Assembly (NCBI RefSeq): GCF_000314005.1 | Contig: NZ_JH980292.1 | Coordinates: 4,807,794 to 4,871,793 of the forward strand | DNA length: 64,000 nt | Direction of reading: 5' to 3' | Origin: Spirulina subsalsa PCC 9445 | Lineage (GTDB): Bacteria > Cyanobacteriota > Cyanobacteriia > Cyanobacteriales > Spirulinaceae | Shown here: positions 50,775 through 59,952 of the stretch, piece after piece | Numbering within the stretch: position 1 is the stretch's first letter | How the letters are laid out: each line of letters begins with the position of its first letter | Notes under the pieces: generated by a model | Database searches by the model: none | The model's input: only the letters and a program-made list of their open reading frames with translations | What the model was told of the DNA's origin: nothing | Translations under genes and position numbers: made by a program

Positions 50775-52610
50775 ATGACAGCATCTTCTCCCCCTGCCTC
50801 AGATATCCCCGTTAAACCTCCCCGAGAAAGCGATTGGCGTTTATTATTAAAACTGATCCCCTATGCTCGCCCCAATAGTGGGATTTTTTGGCTATCTATG
50901 TTTTTACTCATCCCCGTTGCCGTTGCCGGAGAAATTCAGCCTTTAATTATTGGACAAGCCATTTCACTCCTCCAACAAGAACCCACTTGGGGCCTTTTAG
51001 AAGGACTCTCTATCCGGGAAGGCCTCAACTTTTTAATTCAAGTTCTTCTCATCACTATCGTCATTCGTTTAGCCTTTGCCTCCCTACAAGGTTATCTCGT
51101 CCAAAAAGTAGGACAAGAAATTACCGCCCGGGTACGAGAAGATTTATTTACCCATGTTTTATCCCTCTCCTCCCGCTTTTTTGATCGGACTCCAGTCGGG
51201 GCATTAGTCACCCGAATTACCAGCGATGTGGAAGCATTAGGAGATGTCTTTGCTACCGGAGCCATTGGCATTATTAGCGATTTTGTTTCAATTATTGTCA
51301 TTATTATTGCCATTTTTCTCCTGCAATGGCAACTGGCATTAATGTTAATTTTAATGCTCGTCCCCGTCACCGCCCTAATTATTTATTTCCAACAACAATA
51401 TCGGAAAGCAAACTATCGAGCGCGAGATGAATTATCTAAACTCAACTCTATGTTAGCGGAAAATATTTCTGGAATTAATGTCGTTCAACTCTTTAGGAGA
51501 GAACGATTTAATACAGAAAACTTTAGGGTAATTAATGAAAGGTATCGCGATGAAGTCGATAAAACTATTTTTCATGATTCTGCTGTATCGGCAACCTTAG
51601 AATGGATTGCCCTAGTTGCCATTGCCGGGGTTTTATGGTTAGGCGGTGTTCTTGTATTAAGAGATTATTTGAGTTTTGGCGTTTTGTCCGCTTTTATCCT
51701 CTATTCTCAACGCTTATTTTCCCCTTTAAGACGGTTTGCCGAAAAATTCACGATGATTCAATCCGGGTTTACTGCCATTGAACGAGTGAATGAGATTTTG
51801 AAACAACCCATCGAGATTCGAGACTCAGAACGGGATACTTATGACCGTTCTTTAATGTCTTATTCTCAAGTTTCTGAGGAACAACAGGGCGAGATTAAAT
51901 TTGAAAATGTGTCTTTTTATTACAAGCCCGGTGAATATGTTTTGAAAAATCTAGACTTCACAATTAAACCCGGGGAAAAAATTGCCCTTGTCGGTCCAAC
52001 GGGAGCGGGGAAAAGTTCAATTATTCGCTTACTTTGTCGGTTGTATGAACCCACAGAAGGGAGAATTTTGGTCGATGGGATGGATATCCGGGAAATTCCC
52101 CAAGCCGAATTACGGCGTTATATTGGGGTCATTCTACAGGAAAGTTTTCTCTTTGCGGGAGATGTTAAGCGCAATATTACCCTTGGCGAAACTTATCCGT
52201 TTAGACAGATTAAAAAATCCGCAGAAATCACCAATATTGCGGGGTTTATTGAACAGTTACCCCAAGGCTATGATACTCAGTTAAGGGAGCGAGGAACAAA
52301 TCTTTCTGGGGGACAAAAACAGTTACTGGCTTTTGCTCGGGTGGCTATTCGAGATCCCCATATTTTGGTTTTAGATGAGGCAACGGCGAGTTTAGATGTG
52401 GTGACAGAACGCTTAATTCAAGAGGCGTTAGATAAGTTATTAAATAACAGAACGGCTATTATTATTGCTCACCGCTTGTCTACTATTCGCAATGTGGATC
52501 GGATTTTGGTGTTGAAGAAAGGGGAAGTGGTGGAAAAGGGCAATCATGAGGAGTTATTAGCCCAAGGGGGGTTATATGCCAGTTTGTATCAGTTACAAAT
52601 GATTGATTGA
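50775..52610 (+). CDS. ABC exporter, fused membrane and ATPase domains (MsbA/MDR type)
   Basis: 611 residues. Six membrane helices (about 25-335), then an ATPase domain with Walker A VGPTGAGKSSIIRLL, Q loop VILQESFLF, signature NLSGGQKQLLAFARV, Walker B ILVLDEATASLD and H loop IIAHRLSTIRN. Half-transporters of this kind act as dimers and export lipids, peptides or drugs. The cargo is unknown, and no membrane-fusion protein or substrate gene is adjacent. An ATG at 50775 follows a short GAAG. Confidence 0.93.
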   Translation: MTASSPPASDIPVKPPRESDWRLLLKLIPYARPNSGIFWLSMFLLIPVAVAGEIQPLIIGQAISLLQQEPTWGLLEGLSIREGLNFLIQVLLITIVIRLAFASLQGYLVQKVGQEITARVREDLFTHVLSLSSRFFDRTPVGALVTRITSDVEALGDVFATGAIGIISDFVSIIVIIIAIFLLQWQLALMLILMLVPVTALIIYFQQQYRKANYRARDELSKLNSMLAENISGINVVQLFRRERFNTENFRVINERYRDEVDKTIFHDSAVSATLEWIALVAIAGVLWLGGVLVLRDYLSFGVLSAFILYSQRLFSPLRRFAEKFTMIQSGFTAIERVNEILKQPIEIRDSERDTYDRSLMSYSQVSEEQQGEIKFENVSFYYKPGEYVLKNLDFTIKPGEKIALVGPTGAGKSSIIRLLCRLYEPTEGRILVDGMDIREIPQAELRRYIGVILQESFLFAGDVKRNITLGETYPFRQIKKSAEITNIAGFIEQLPQGYDTQLRERGTNLSGGQKQLLAFARVAIRDPHILVLDEATASLDVVTERLIQEALDKLLNNRTAIIIAHRLSTIRNVDRILVLKKGEVVEKGNHEELLAQGGLYASLYQLQMID

Positions 52611-52656
52611 CACTCCCGTGGGTCTTCACCCCGACATTCTCGATAAACAACAGGTA

Positions 52657-53796
52657 TTAGCCGGCCCCAAGTGCGATCGCCCCATTCTGTCCCCCAAACC
52701 CAAAACTCAGACACAGGGCATAATTCAGGGAATAGGATTGAGCCTCCCTGACGAAATTAAGCCTAAAAGCGGGTTCTCTTAACCCCACACAAGGAGGAAG
52801 AACTTGCTCCCGTAAGGCCAACAGAGAAAAAACCACCCCCAAAGCCCCCGATGCCCCTAAAGTGTGTCCTGTTGCCCCCTTCGTAGAACTCACCCACACC
52901 GAAGGGGGGAACAACTCGGTTAGAATTTGCGCCTCATTTTGATCATTTAAAGGGGTGCTAGTGCCGTGACTGTGAATATAGTTAATCTCCTCGGGCATCA
53001 AGTGACTCGATTGTAAACAATGCTTAATCGCTCTCATGGCTGAATTCCTGACCGGATTAGGGGCGCTGACATGGTAGCCATCGGCTGTTAAACCAAACCC
53101 TAGAATCTCTCCATAAGGTGTTCTCTGGCGCTGTTGAGCCACTTCTGCCGACTCCAACAGCAACAGCGCTCCCCCTTCTCCTAACACTAACCCCTCCCGA
53201 TAGCGATCAAAGGGATAACAGCCCGTTGTCGCTAAAGCCCCCATTTTGGCAAAACCCGCCAAAGTTAGGGGAGTAATGGGTGCTTCTACAGCCCCCACTA
53301 GAACGCGCTCATACTCCCCTGTGCGGATGAGTTCATAGCCCCGTGCGATCGCCCAGATTCCCGTCGCACAGGCTGCCATTGGCGCGAGAACCGCCCCCTG
53401 ACTGCCAATACAACGGGCTACGGTTAAAGCCGCTTGATGGGGTAAAGTCTCTAACCAAGGGCTGAGGGCTGTTGCTTCCCACGGGGTCTTTAGATAATCA
53501 GTCCGCGCCCACTGTTCCCAGAGCCCTTGAAAACCGCGACTGGACCCCACCACTACCCCACAATCGATGAGGGGGGGTTCTAAACCACTATCCCCTAAAA
53601 CCGCTTGGAGTAGAGGCTCAAGTAAATCCGGCAGTTGTAGGGGGGTGTTGCCAATTGTGGCCAAGGGAACGGCCGGAAGCTCAACAAAAGGCTGTTGTAG
53701 GCGAATCGCCGATTGATGCTCTTGTAAGGCTCGCCAACTTTGTTCTAAGTTTCCTAAAGCAGACCAGAGGCTGATTCCCGTAACAACAACTTTCAT
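52657..53796 (-). CDS. Beta-ketoacyl-ACP synthase (FabF-like)
   Basis: 379 residues of the thiolase fold. Catalytic Cys in PMAACATGIWAIARG, His in HSHGTSTPLNDQNEA and His in GATGHTLGASGALG; C-terminal FGFGGQNGAIAL is typical. It condenses malonyl-ACP with an acyl primer. It is shorter than main FabF (about 415) and more divergent, so it may serve a special lipid or polyketide path. ATG 53796 is chosen because GGAGG lies eight bases upstream. It follows leuC by 57 bases on the same strand, separated by a palindromic repeat. Confidence 0.87.
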   Translation of the reverse strand: MKVVVTGISLWSALGNLEQSWRALQEHQSAIRLQQPFVELPAVPLATIGNTPLQLPDLLEPLLQAVLGDSGLEPPLIDCGVVVGSSRGFQGLWEQWARTDYLKTPWEATALSPWLETLPHQAALTVARCIGSQGAVLAPMAACATGIWAIARGYELIRTGEYERVLVGAVEAPITPLTLAGFAKMGALATTGCYPFDRYREGLVLGEGGALLLLESAEVAQQRQRTPYGEILGFGLTADGYHVSAPNPVRNSAMRAIKHCLQSSHLMPEEINYIHSHGTSTPLNDQNEAQILTELFPPSVWVSSTKGATGHTLGASGALGVVFSLLALREQVLPPCVGLREPAFRLNFVREAQSYSLNYALCLSFGFGGQNGAIALGAG

Positions 53797-53813
53797 CAAA
53801 AAACCTCCGAGAT

Positions 53814-53842
53814 CCCCCCACCTCGCGGAACGCAGGTGGGAG
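53814..53842 (-). repeat. Palindromic repeat between leuC and ketoacyl synthase
   Basis: The 20-base core CACCTCGCGGAACGCAGGTG, flanked by C- and G-runs, is the exact reverse complement of the core at 57375-57394. It could attenuate transcription between the two genes. Confidence 0.75.
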
Positions 53843-53853
53843 TTCTTGAATCG

Positions 53854-55254
53854 TTATAGCGTTCTGACATCGGTTACTTCGCCGCGAATGGCGGCCGCAA
53901 CAACCATAGCAGGACTCATCAATAACGTGCGTCCTTGGGGGGAGCCTTGACGACCTTTAAAGTTGCGGTTGGAGGAAGAGGCGCTGATTTGATCCCCTTC
54001 TAACTTATCGGGATTCATGGCTAAACACATGGAACAACCGGGTTCTCGCCACTCAAACCCCGCTTCGACAAAGATTTTGTCTAACCCTTCGGCTTCGGCC
54101 TGTTGTTTCACGCGCTCAGAACCCGGCACAATAAAGGCTTTGACCGTTGAGGCGACTTTCTGACCTTGGGCAAATTTGGCGGCTTCTCGTAGGTCACTAA
54201 TACGGCCGTTGGTGCAACTGCCAACAAAACAGACATCTACTTTGGTTCCCGCAATGGGTTGTCCGGGTTGGAGTTTCATGTATTGATAGGCTTCTTGGGC
54301 GATCGCACGCTCACTATCCGGGAGTTGTTCGGGGGTTGGGATGGCTTCATTGACCCCCAACCCTTGACCCGGTGTAATCCCCCATGTCACCGTCGGTTCA
54401 ATCTCGGCCGCGTCAAAAATTACCACGTCATCATATTCGGCGTCGGTATCACTGCGAATACTATCCCACCAAGCGACGGCTTTTTCCCAGTCGGCTTCTT
54501 TGGGGGCAAAATCTCGACCGTGCAGGTAATCATAGGTCACTTGGTCGGGGTTCACATAGCCACAACGCGCTCCCCCTTCGATGGCCATGTTACAGACGGT
54601 CATCCGTTCTTCCATGGACATTTTCTCAAAGGTCGTGCCAGCGTACTCGTAGGCATAGCCCACGCCGCCTTTAACGCCCAAGGTGCGGATAATATGTAAA
54701 ATCACATCCTTGGCATAGACTCCCGGTTTCAGGTCGCCGTTCACCTCAATACGGCGCACTTTGAGTTTAGAAAGGGCGAGGGTTTGGGAGGCGAGAACGT
54801 CCCGGACTTGGCTGGTGCCAATGCCAAAGGCGATCGCACCAAAGGCCCCATGAGTGGAGGTGTGGGAGTCCCCACAAGCAACGGTCATCCCGGGTTGAGT
54901 GAGTCCCTGTTCTGGGGCGATAATATGCACAATGCCCTGATTCCCGGAGCCAATATTGTAGAAGCGGATCTGATTGGCTTGACAGTTTTTCTCTAACTCC
55001 TGCATCATCTCTTCGGCCAATGTATCGGCAAAAGGACGCGCTTGATTCCCTGTGGGGACAATATGATCTACCGTCGCCACCGTCCGTTCTGGATATAACA
55101 CTGGGAGTCCGCGATCGCGCAGCATGGCAAATGCTTGGGGACTCGTGACTTCATGGATTAGATGCAGTCCAATAAATAACTGAGTTTGACCAGAAGGTAA
55201 AATGCCAACCGTGTGGAGATCCCAAACTTTATCAAACAATGTGCCTTTGCTCAT
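53854..55254 (-). CDS. leuC: 3-isopropylmalate dehydratase large subunit
   Basis: 466 residues, the standard length. With LeuD it moves the hydroxyl of 2-isopropylmalate through an aconitase-type reaction in leucine synthesis. The [4Fe-4S] cysteines are visible in [16 protein letters not shown] and [27 protein letters not shown] holds substrate-site residues. leuD is not in the window. A ketoacyl synthase gene follows downstream. It is divergent from tpiA, with 164 bases between. Confidence 0.97.
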   Translation of the reverse strand: MSKGTLFDKVWDLHTVGILPSGQTQLFIGLHLIHEVTSPQAFAMLRDRGLPVLYPERTVATVDHIVPTGNQARPFADTLAEEMMQELEKNCQANQIRFYNIGSGNQGIVHIIAPEQGLTQPGMTVACGDSHTSTHGAFGAIAFGIGTSQVRDVLASQTLALSKLKVRRIEVNGDLKPGVYAKDVILHIIRTLGVKGGVGYAYEYAGTTFEKMSMEERMTVCNMAIEGGARCGYVNPDQVTYDYLHGRDFAPKEADWEKAVAWWDSIRSDTDAEYDDVVIFDAAEIEPTVTWGITPGQGLGVNEAIPTPEQLPDSERAIAQEAYQYMKLQPGQPIAGTKVDVCFVGSCTNGRISDLREAAKFAQGQKVASTVKAFIVPGSERVKQQAEAEGLDKIFVEAGFEWREPGCSMCLAMNPDKLEGDQISASSSNRNFKGRQGSPQGRTLLMSPAMVVAAAIRGEVTDVRTL

Positions 55255-55418
55255 AATTCGCGCAACTCACAGATCAATTGTCCAACTCCTGATTATATCG
55301 CGTTTCCCTGACTTGCTTCGGGACCATTCCCCCCAGTTGGGCATAGATTAAACACCCCAAAAGCTTTACACTAAATTTTGCAGTCTTGCGTAGTCTCAAT
55401 ATTCATAGTCATTAAACT

Positions 55419-56144
55419 GTGCGAAAAATTCTCATTGCTGGTAATTGGAAAATGTTCAAAACTCGGGCAGAAGCCAAGGAGTTTTTACAAACCTTCCTGC
55501 CTGAACTCGAAGAAACCCCAGAAGATCGGGGGGTAATCCTTTGCCCCACCTTTACGGCACTGGGTACGATGTCGAAAAATTTACATGGCAGTCGTGTACG
55601 CTTGGGGGCGCAAAATGTTCACTGGGAACTGTCCGGCGCTTACACGGGGGAAATCTCGGGCCCGATGTTAGCGGAGTTTGGGGTGAGTTATGTGATCATC
55701 GGACACAGCGAGCGCCGTCAATATTTCGGAGAAACGGATGAGACGGTGAATTTACGCCTCAAAGCGGCTCAGAAATACGGTTTAACGCCTATCCTTTGTG
55801 TGGGGGAAACTAAAGCCCAACGGGATGCAGGGGAAACGGAGGCGATTATTTCGGCTCAGTTAACCCAAGATTTAGTCGGGGTGGATCAAAGTAATTTAGT
55901 CATTGCCTATGAGCCGATTTGGGCGATTGGCACCGGTGACACTTGTGATGCTCAAGAAGCTAATCGGGTGATTGGGGTCATTCGTTCTCAACTGACGAAT
56001 CCTGATGTGTCGATCCAATATGGCGGTTCGGTGAAGCCGGATAATATTGATGAAATTATGGCACAGCCTGAGATTGACGGGGCTTTAGTGGGGGGTGCCA
56101 GTTTGGAGTCGGCCAGTTTTGCCCGTATTGTCAATTATCAATAA
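55419..56144 (+). CDS. tpiA: Triosephosphate isomerase
   Basis: 241 residues, starting with GTG 55419 ([15 protein letters not shown]). It interconverts dihydroxyacetone phosphate and glyceraldehyde 3-phosphate in glycolysis and the Calvin cycle. The Lys of GNWKM, His of [12 protein letters not shown] and catalytic Glu of [11 protein letters not shown] are all present, and [15 protein letters not shown] (IQYGGSVKP) and VGGASLE phosphate-binding loops follow. The gene stands alone, followed by a heptamer repeat block and folP. Confidence 0.97.
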   Translation: MRKILIAGNWKMFKTRAEAKEFLQTFLPELEETPEDRGVILCPTFTALGTMSKNLHGSRVRLGAQNVHWELSGAYTGEISGPMLAEFGVSYVIIGHSERRQYFGETDETVNLRLKAAQKYGLTPILCVGETKAQRDAGETEAIISAQLTQDLVGVDQSNLVIAYEPIWAIGTGDTCDAQEANRVIGVIRSQLTNPDVSIQYGGSVKPDNIDEIMAQPEIDGALVGGASLESASFARIVNYQ

Positions 56145-56431
56145 TCCTTGACTTCATAAAATTATCAATTATCAATTACTGCTATTCCTCTGCTGGTGAG
56201 ATACAGAGTCTTTTGTTTGAGGGAACGGGGAACAGGGAATCGGCAACAGGTAATAGGGAACGGGGAACAGGGAATGGGGAATGGGCAATCTTGACAAGTT
56301 AAGACCCAAAGTTAGAAGTCAAGGTGTCAGGAGAGGGAACGGGGAATCGGCAACAGGGATTAGGGGGTATCGGGAACAGATCCCTGAAAAAAGTAGATCA
56401 TTACTTTCTCCTCACATCGTAGAAAATCATC
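56145..56431. repeat. Heptamer repeat block between tpiA and folP
   Basis: GGGAACG, GGGAACA, GGGAATC and GGCAACA heptamers from about 56221 to 56370 surround the phrase GGCAATCTTGACAAGTTAAG that also occurs at 24235 and 47632. No gene is evident; a frame that runs through it has no ribosome site or motif. Confidence 0.7.
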
Positions 56432-57280
56432 ATGCTAGAAACTTTAACACTACGAGATCAGACTTGGCACTGGGGTAAACGAACCTATGTGATGGGTATT
56501 TTAAACATCACACCGGACAGTTTTAGTGATGGTGGAGAATTTTATGCGGCCGAGAGTGCGATCGCCCAAGCGCGGAAAATGGCCAAGTTTGGGGCGGATA
56601 TCATTGACGTGGGGGGACAATCCACCCGTCCGGGGGCGGCGCAAATTTCTCTGGATGAGGAGTTAGAACGCGTTATTCCCATCATTGAAGTGTTACGACG
56701 GGAGGTTCCCCTCCCCCTTTCGGTGGATACGACGAGGGCGGAAGTGGCGAGGGCGGCCGTTGAAGCGGGGGCGGACATGATTAATGATATTTCTGGGGGG
56801 ACGTTTGAGCCGGAAATGTTCCCGGTGGTGGCTGCGTTGGGGGTGCCTTATGTGTTGATGCACATTCGGGGAACGCCCCAAACGATGCAGCAACAGACGG
56901 ATTATGAGGATGTGGTGCAGGAAGTCTATCAGTTTTTTGTGCAACGGATGGCTGAGGCAGAAGGGGCGGGAATTGCGCGATCGCACATCATCCTAGATCC
57001 CGGTATTGGTTTCGCCAAAACCTACACACAAAACCTTGAGGTTTTGCGACGTTTAGAGGAGTTTCGCCCCTTAAATGCGCCGTTACTCTTAGGACTCTCT
57101 CGGAAAAGCTTTATTGGTCATATTTTAGACCGTAGCGACCCCAAAGCCAGAGTCTGGGGAACCGCCGCCGCTTGCAGTTGTGCGATCGCCCAAGGAGCAG
57201 ATATCCTCAGAATCCACGATGTCCCCGAAATCGTCGATGTCGCCCGCGTCACCGATGCCATCTACCGTTTTGGTTCTTAG
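56432..57280 (+). CDS. folP: Dihydropteroate synthase
   Basis: 282 residues. It joins p-aminobenzoate to the pterin pyrophosphate in folate synthesis. Motifs: VMGILNITPDSFSDGG, DIIDVGGQSTRPGA, LSVDTTRAEVARAA, MINDISGG, ILDPGIGFAKT and LLGLSRKSFIG (pterin and sulfonamide sites). The start ATG 56432 gives MLETLTLRDQTWHWG. The TAG stop (57278-57280) overlaps a terminal repeat of the miniature element, AGGGCTTGCTGAATAA, so the native end may have been altered after RFGS. Confidence 0.96.
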   Translation: MLETLTLRDQTWHWGKRTYVMGILNITPDSFSDGGEFYAAESAIAQARKMAKFGADIIDVGGQSTRPGAAQISLDEELERVIPIIEVLRREVPLPLSVDTTRAEVARAAVEAGADMINDISGGTFEPEMFPVVAALGVPYVLMHIRGTPQTMQQQTDYEDVVQEVYQFFVQRMAEAEGAGIARSHIILDPGIGFAKTYTQNLEVLRRLEEFRPLNAPLLLGLSRKSFIGHILDRSDPKARVWGTAAACSCAIAQGADILRIHDVPEIVDVARVTDAIYRFGS

Positions 57281-57294
57281 GGCTTGCTGAATAA
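57279..57294 (+). repeat. Solo terminal repeat of miniature element at folP stop
   Basis: AGGGCTTGCTGAATAA is a perfect copy of the right-end repeat of the elements at 24302 and 47855. Its first two bases complete the folP TAG. I could not find a partner end within 200 bases. Confidence 0.75.
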
Positions 57295-57369
57295 GTCTGC
57301 TAGTCGGGAATTGAGAACACGACTCCAAACACCGCAGCAGCCACGTTCAAAATGACTGTTTTATGAATG

Positions 57370-57401
57370 CTCCCCCACCTGCGTTCCGCGAGGTGGGGGA
57401 G
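57370..57401. repeat. Palindromic repeat between folP and glnA
   Basis: CTCCCCCACCT pairs with AGGTGGGGGAG (11 bp) around GCGTTCCGCG. The core is the reverse complement of that at 53817-53840. It lies between convergent genes and could end both transcripts. Confidence 0.75.
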
Positions 57402-57453
57402 TGCGTCGCTATTTTCGTTCCAACAACGAATCTAAAGACCTGAGACTAGAAAT

Positions 57454-58878
57454 CTAGACATCATAGTACAGGGAGAACTCATAGGGGTGAGGCCGTAACC
57501 GCATGGGGTTAATCTCATTATCGAGTTTGTAAGAAATCCAGTTTTCAATGAAGTCCTCCGTAAATACTCCCGTATCCGTTAAGAAAGCGTGGTCATTTTG
57601 TAAATGCTCCAGCGCATCCTCTAAAGAACCGGGGGTGCTAGGAATCTTGCTCAACTCTTCAGGACTCAGGTCATAGATATCCACATCCAAAGGAGAACCG
57701 GGGTCAATTTGGTTCTTGATACCATCTAACCCAGCACAAAGCATGGCAGCAAAGGCAATATAGGGGTTACAGGTGGCATCAGGACAACGGAACTCTAAGC
57801 GTTTCGCCTTGGGATTGGGGCCAGAGAGGGGAATCCGGATAGAAGCGGAACGGTTGCCTTGAGAGTAAGCTAAGTTCACCGGAGCCTCAAAACCGGGAAC
57901 CAAACGCTTGTAGGAGTTAATGCTAGGGTTCGTTAACGCCAGCAGTGCCGGAGCGTGTTTAAGCAGACCACCAATATAGTGCAGTGCCATTTGACTTAGA
58001 TTGGCATAGTTACCTTCTCCCCAGAATAGGGGTTGTCCCTCTTTCCAGATGGATTGGTGGGTGTGCATCCCAGACCCGTTATCGTTAAACAAGGGCTTGG
58101 GCATAAAGGTAGCACTCAAACCGTATTTTTTCGCCACGTTTTTGATGACATACTTGTAGGTCATCAGGTAGTCGGCAGATTCTACGAGGGTGGCAAAACG
58201 AATCCCTAGCTCGTTTTGTCCCCCGGTAGCCACTTCATGGTGATGTTTCTCAATGGGAACGCCACACTTGCCCATCGTCAGCAACATTTCCGTCCGAATG
58301 TCTTGCAGGGTGTCGGTGGGAGCAACGGGGAAGTAACCTTCTTTGTAGCGGGGTTTGTAACCTAAGTTTCCGCCTGCTTCTTCCCGTCCGGAGTTCCAAC
58401 GTCCCTCAATACTGTCAACGTAGTAGAACCCTTTGTTTTCCGTTTGGTCAAAGCGGACATCGTTGAAGAGGAAGAATTCAGCCTCCGGACCAAAGAAGGC
58501 AGTGTCGCCGATGCCTGTAGAGTTGAGGTATTCAACGGCTTTGGCGGCGATACTACGAGGATCCCGACTGTACCATTCTCCAGTGCGGGGTTCCTTGATG
58601 CTACAAATCATGCTCAAGGTTTTTTCTTCGTAGAACGGTTCAATCCAAGCGGTTTTAGGGTCAGGAACCATAGACATATCCGATTCGTTAATGGCTTTCC
58701 AACCCCGGATACTGGAGCCATCAAAGGGTACGCCATCAACAAAGGAACTCTCGTCAATCTGATCGTAGTAAAACGAGCAGTGCTGCCAAATCCCTGGCAT
58801 ATCAATGAATTTCAGGTCGATGATCTGGATGTTTTCATCTCTAATCATCTGTAATACTTCTTGGGGTGTCTCTGGCAT
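57454..58878 (-). CDS. glnA: Glutamine synthetase type I
   Basis: 474 residues. It fixes ammonium on glutamate with ATP, the main nitrogen entry in cyanobacteria, as a cytoplasmic dodecamer. Seen: FDGSSIRGW near the N-terminus, metal-site [29 protein letters not shown] (KxxHHEVxxGQxE), [12 protein letters not shown], and NRSASIRIP. The promoter holds a fitting NtcA site (58952-58965). In cyanobacteria activity is controlled by small GifA/GifB proteins rather than adenylylation; neither gene is here. Confidence 0.98.
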   Translation of the reverse strand: MPETPQEVLQMIRDENIQIIDLKFIDMPGIWQHCSFYYDQIDESSFVDGVPFDGSSIRGWKAINESDMSMVPDPKTAWIEPFYEEKTLSMICSIKEPRTGEWYSRDPRSIAAKAVEYLNSTGIGDTAFFGPEAEFFLFNDVRFDQTENKGFYYVDSIEGRWNSGREEAGGNLGYKPRYKEGYFPVAPTDTLQDIRTEMLLTMGKCGVPIEKHHHEVATGGQNELGIRFATLVESADYLMTYKYVIKNVAKKYGLSATFMPKPLFNDNGSGMHTHQSIWKEGQPLFWGEGNYANLSQMALHYIGGLLKHAPALLALTNPSINSYKRLVPGFEAPVNLAYSQGNRSASIRIPLSGPNPKAKRLEFRCPDATCNPYIAFAAMLCAGLDGIKNQIDPGSPLDVDIYDLSPEELSKIPSTPGSLEDALEHLQNDHAFLTDTGVFTEDFIENWISYKLDNEINPMRLRPHPYEFSLYYDV

Positions 58879-58923
58879 AGATGACTCCTTAATTAGGATC
58901 TGCTTTTTTTGTCTCGAATGATG

Positions 58924-58965
58924 ATCGTAGAGAGTGGGTTCACTGTATTTTGTATTGTAGGATAC
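58924..58965 (-). promoter_or_regulatory. NtcA-activated promoter of glnA
   Basis: On the minus strand GTATCCTACAATAC (58952-58965) fits the NtcA consensus GTA-N8-TAC exactly. Twenty-two bases further on lies TACGAT (58924-58929), a TAN3T -10 box. That spacing is the one of class II NtcA promoters, where NtcA replaces the -35 box. NtcA activates glnA under nitrogen limitation in known cyanobacteria. Confidence 0.82.
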
Positions 58966-59213
58966 GGAATCTCAGGGAATTTCTGCTAGAAAACCTGTAA
59001 AGATTGCAAAAATGTTCTCTATGATACAGTTTTTTTGCACATGAGACACTTTGTTGAAGAAATGTTGCAAAAATGAGTTAAGGAAGAGAGTCTAGGGCAT
59101 CTTAGGGCATGGGCTGGTCTTCCTTATGCGATGATGATTAACTAGAGCAATTTTTTTGAGCTTGCTTGTGGCAAACAAAAATTTAAAATTCGATTGATTG
59201 GGAGCGCAGATTT

Positions 59214-59723
59214 ATGAAAGATGCAGTAACGACACTGATCAGAAACTATGATGTGGCTGGGCGTTATTTTGATCGCAATGCGATGGATAGCCTGAAGTCC
59301 TATTTTGAGTCAGGGATGTCCAGACTAGCGGTTGCCTCAATGATTACCGCCAATGCGGCGGCTATTGTAAAACAGGCTGGTTCTCAACTATTTGAGGAAG
59401 TGCCTGAGTTAATCCGCCCCGGTGGAAATGCTTATACTACTCGTCGTTATTCCGCTTGTTTGCGGGATATGGACTATTATCTGCGCTATGCGACCTATGC
59501 CTTAGTGGCTGGGGATAATGATGTGTTAGATGAGCGGGTGTTACAGGGGTTACGGGAAACCTATAATTCTTTGACGGTTCCCATTGGCCCCACGGTAATG
59601 GGAATTCAAATGATGAAGGAGATTGTCAAAGGGATGGCCGCGAGTCAAGGGGTAGAGGATACCAGTTTCCTCGATGCACCGTTTGATCACATGACGCGGG
59701 AGTTAGGAGAGAAGGATCTCTAA
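59214..59723 (+). CDS. apcF: Allophycocyanin beta-18 subunit
   Basis: 169 residues of the phycobiliprotein globin fold. Cys82 in YSACLRDMDYYLRYATYALVAGD binds phycocyanobilin, and the Asn in GGNAYTTRRY is the usual methylated Asn. It differs from ApcB in ways typical of ApcF (MKDAVTTLIRNYDVAGRYFDRNA). ApcF sits in the terminal-emitter trimer of the phycobilisome core next to ApcE and helps pass energy to the photosystems. GGGAG lies 11 bases upstream. It is monocistronic, with a terminator at 59755. Confidence 0.95.
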   Translation: MKDAVTTLIRNYDVAGRYFDRNAMDSLKSYFESGMSRLAVASMITANAAAIVKQAGSQLFEEVPELIRPGGNAYTTRRYSACLRDMDYYLRYATYALVAGDNDVLDERVLQGLRETYNSLTVPIGPTVMGIQMMKEIVKGMAASQGVEDTSFLDAPFDHMTRELGEKDL

Positions 59724-59754
59724 GTTCTGGAATTCTCATCCTTGTGGAGGAGCA

Positions 59755-59796
59755 GGCGATCGCATTTCCGGTTCTGCTGGGGTGCGATCGCCTTTT
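59755..59796 (+). terminator. apcF terminator with HIP1 stems
   Basis: GGCGATCGCA pairs perfectly with TGCGATCGCC around an 18-base loop and is followed by TTTT. Each arm contains a HIP1 octamer (GCGATCGC or its shifted form). It starts 32 bases after the apcF stop. Confidence 0.75.
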
Positions 59797-59952
59797 ACCG
59801 AAAGTTGAGTAGGGCTATTAGCTTGCAGGGTTGGGGGGAATTATGGGGCATCGACACGACCTTAAACGGACACCAAGGGAAGGTAAAACTGGCTTGCCAG
59901 CACATCCCAAGGAAGTGTCAAGAATCACCGTGGCTTCAGCCCGGTGAGTATG

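Noticed and set aside
56281..56478. Frame through the repeat block before folP
   Set aside because: Composed of heptamer repeats; overlaps the folP start in another frame.
58444..58854. 136-codon frame opposite glnA
   Set aside because: Antisense shadow of a highly conserved gene.
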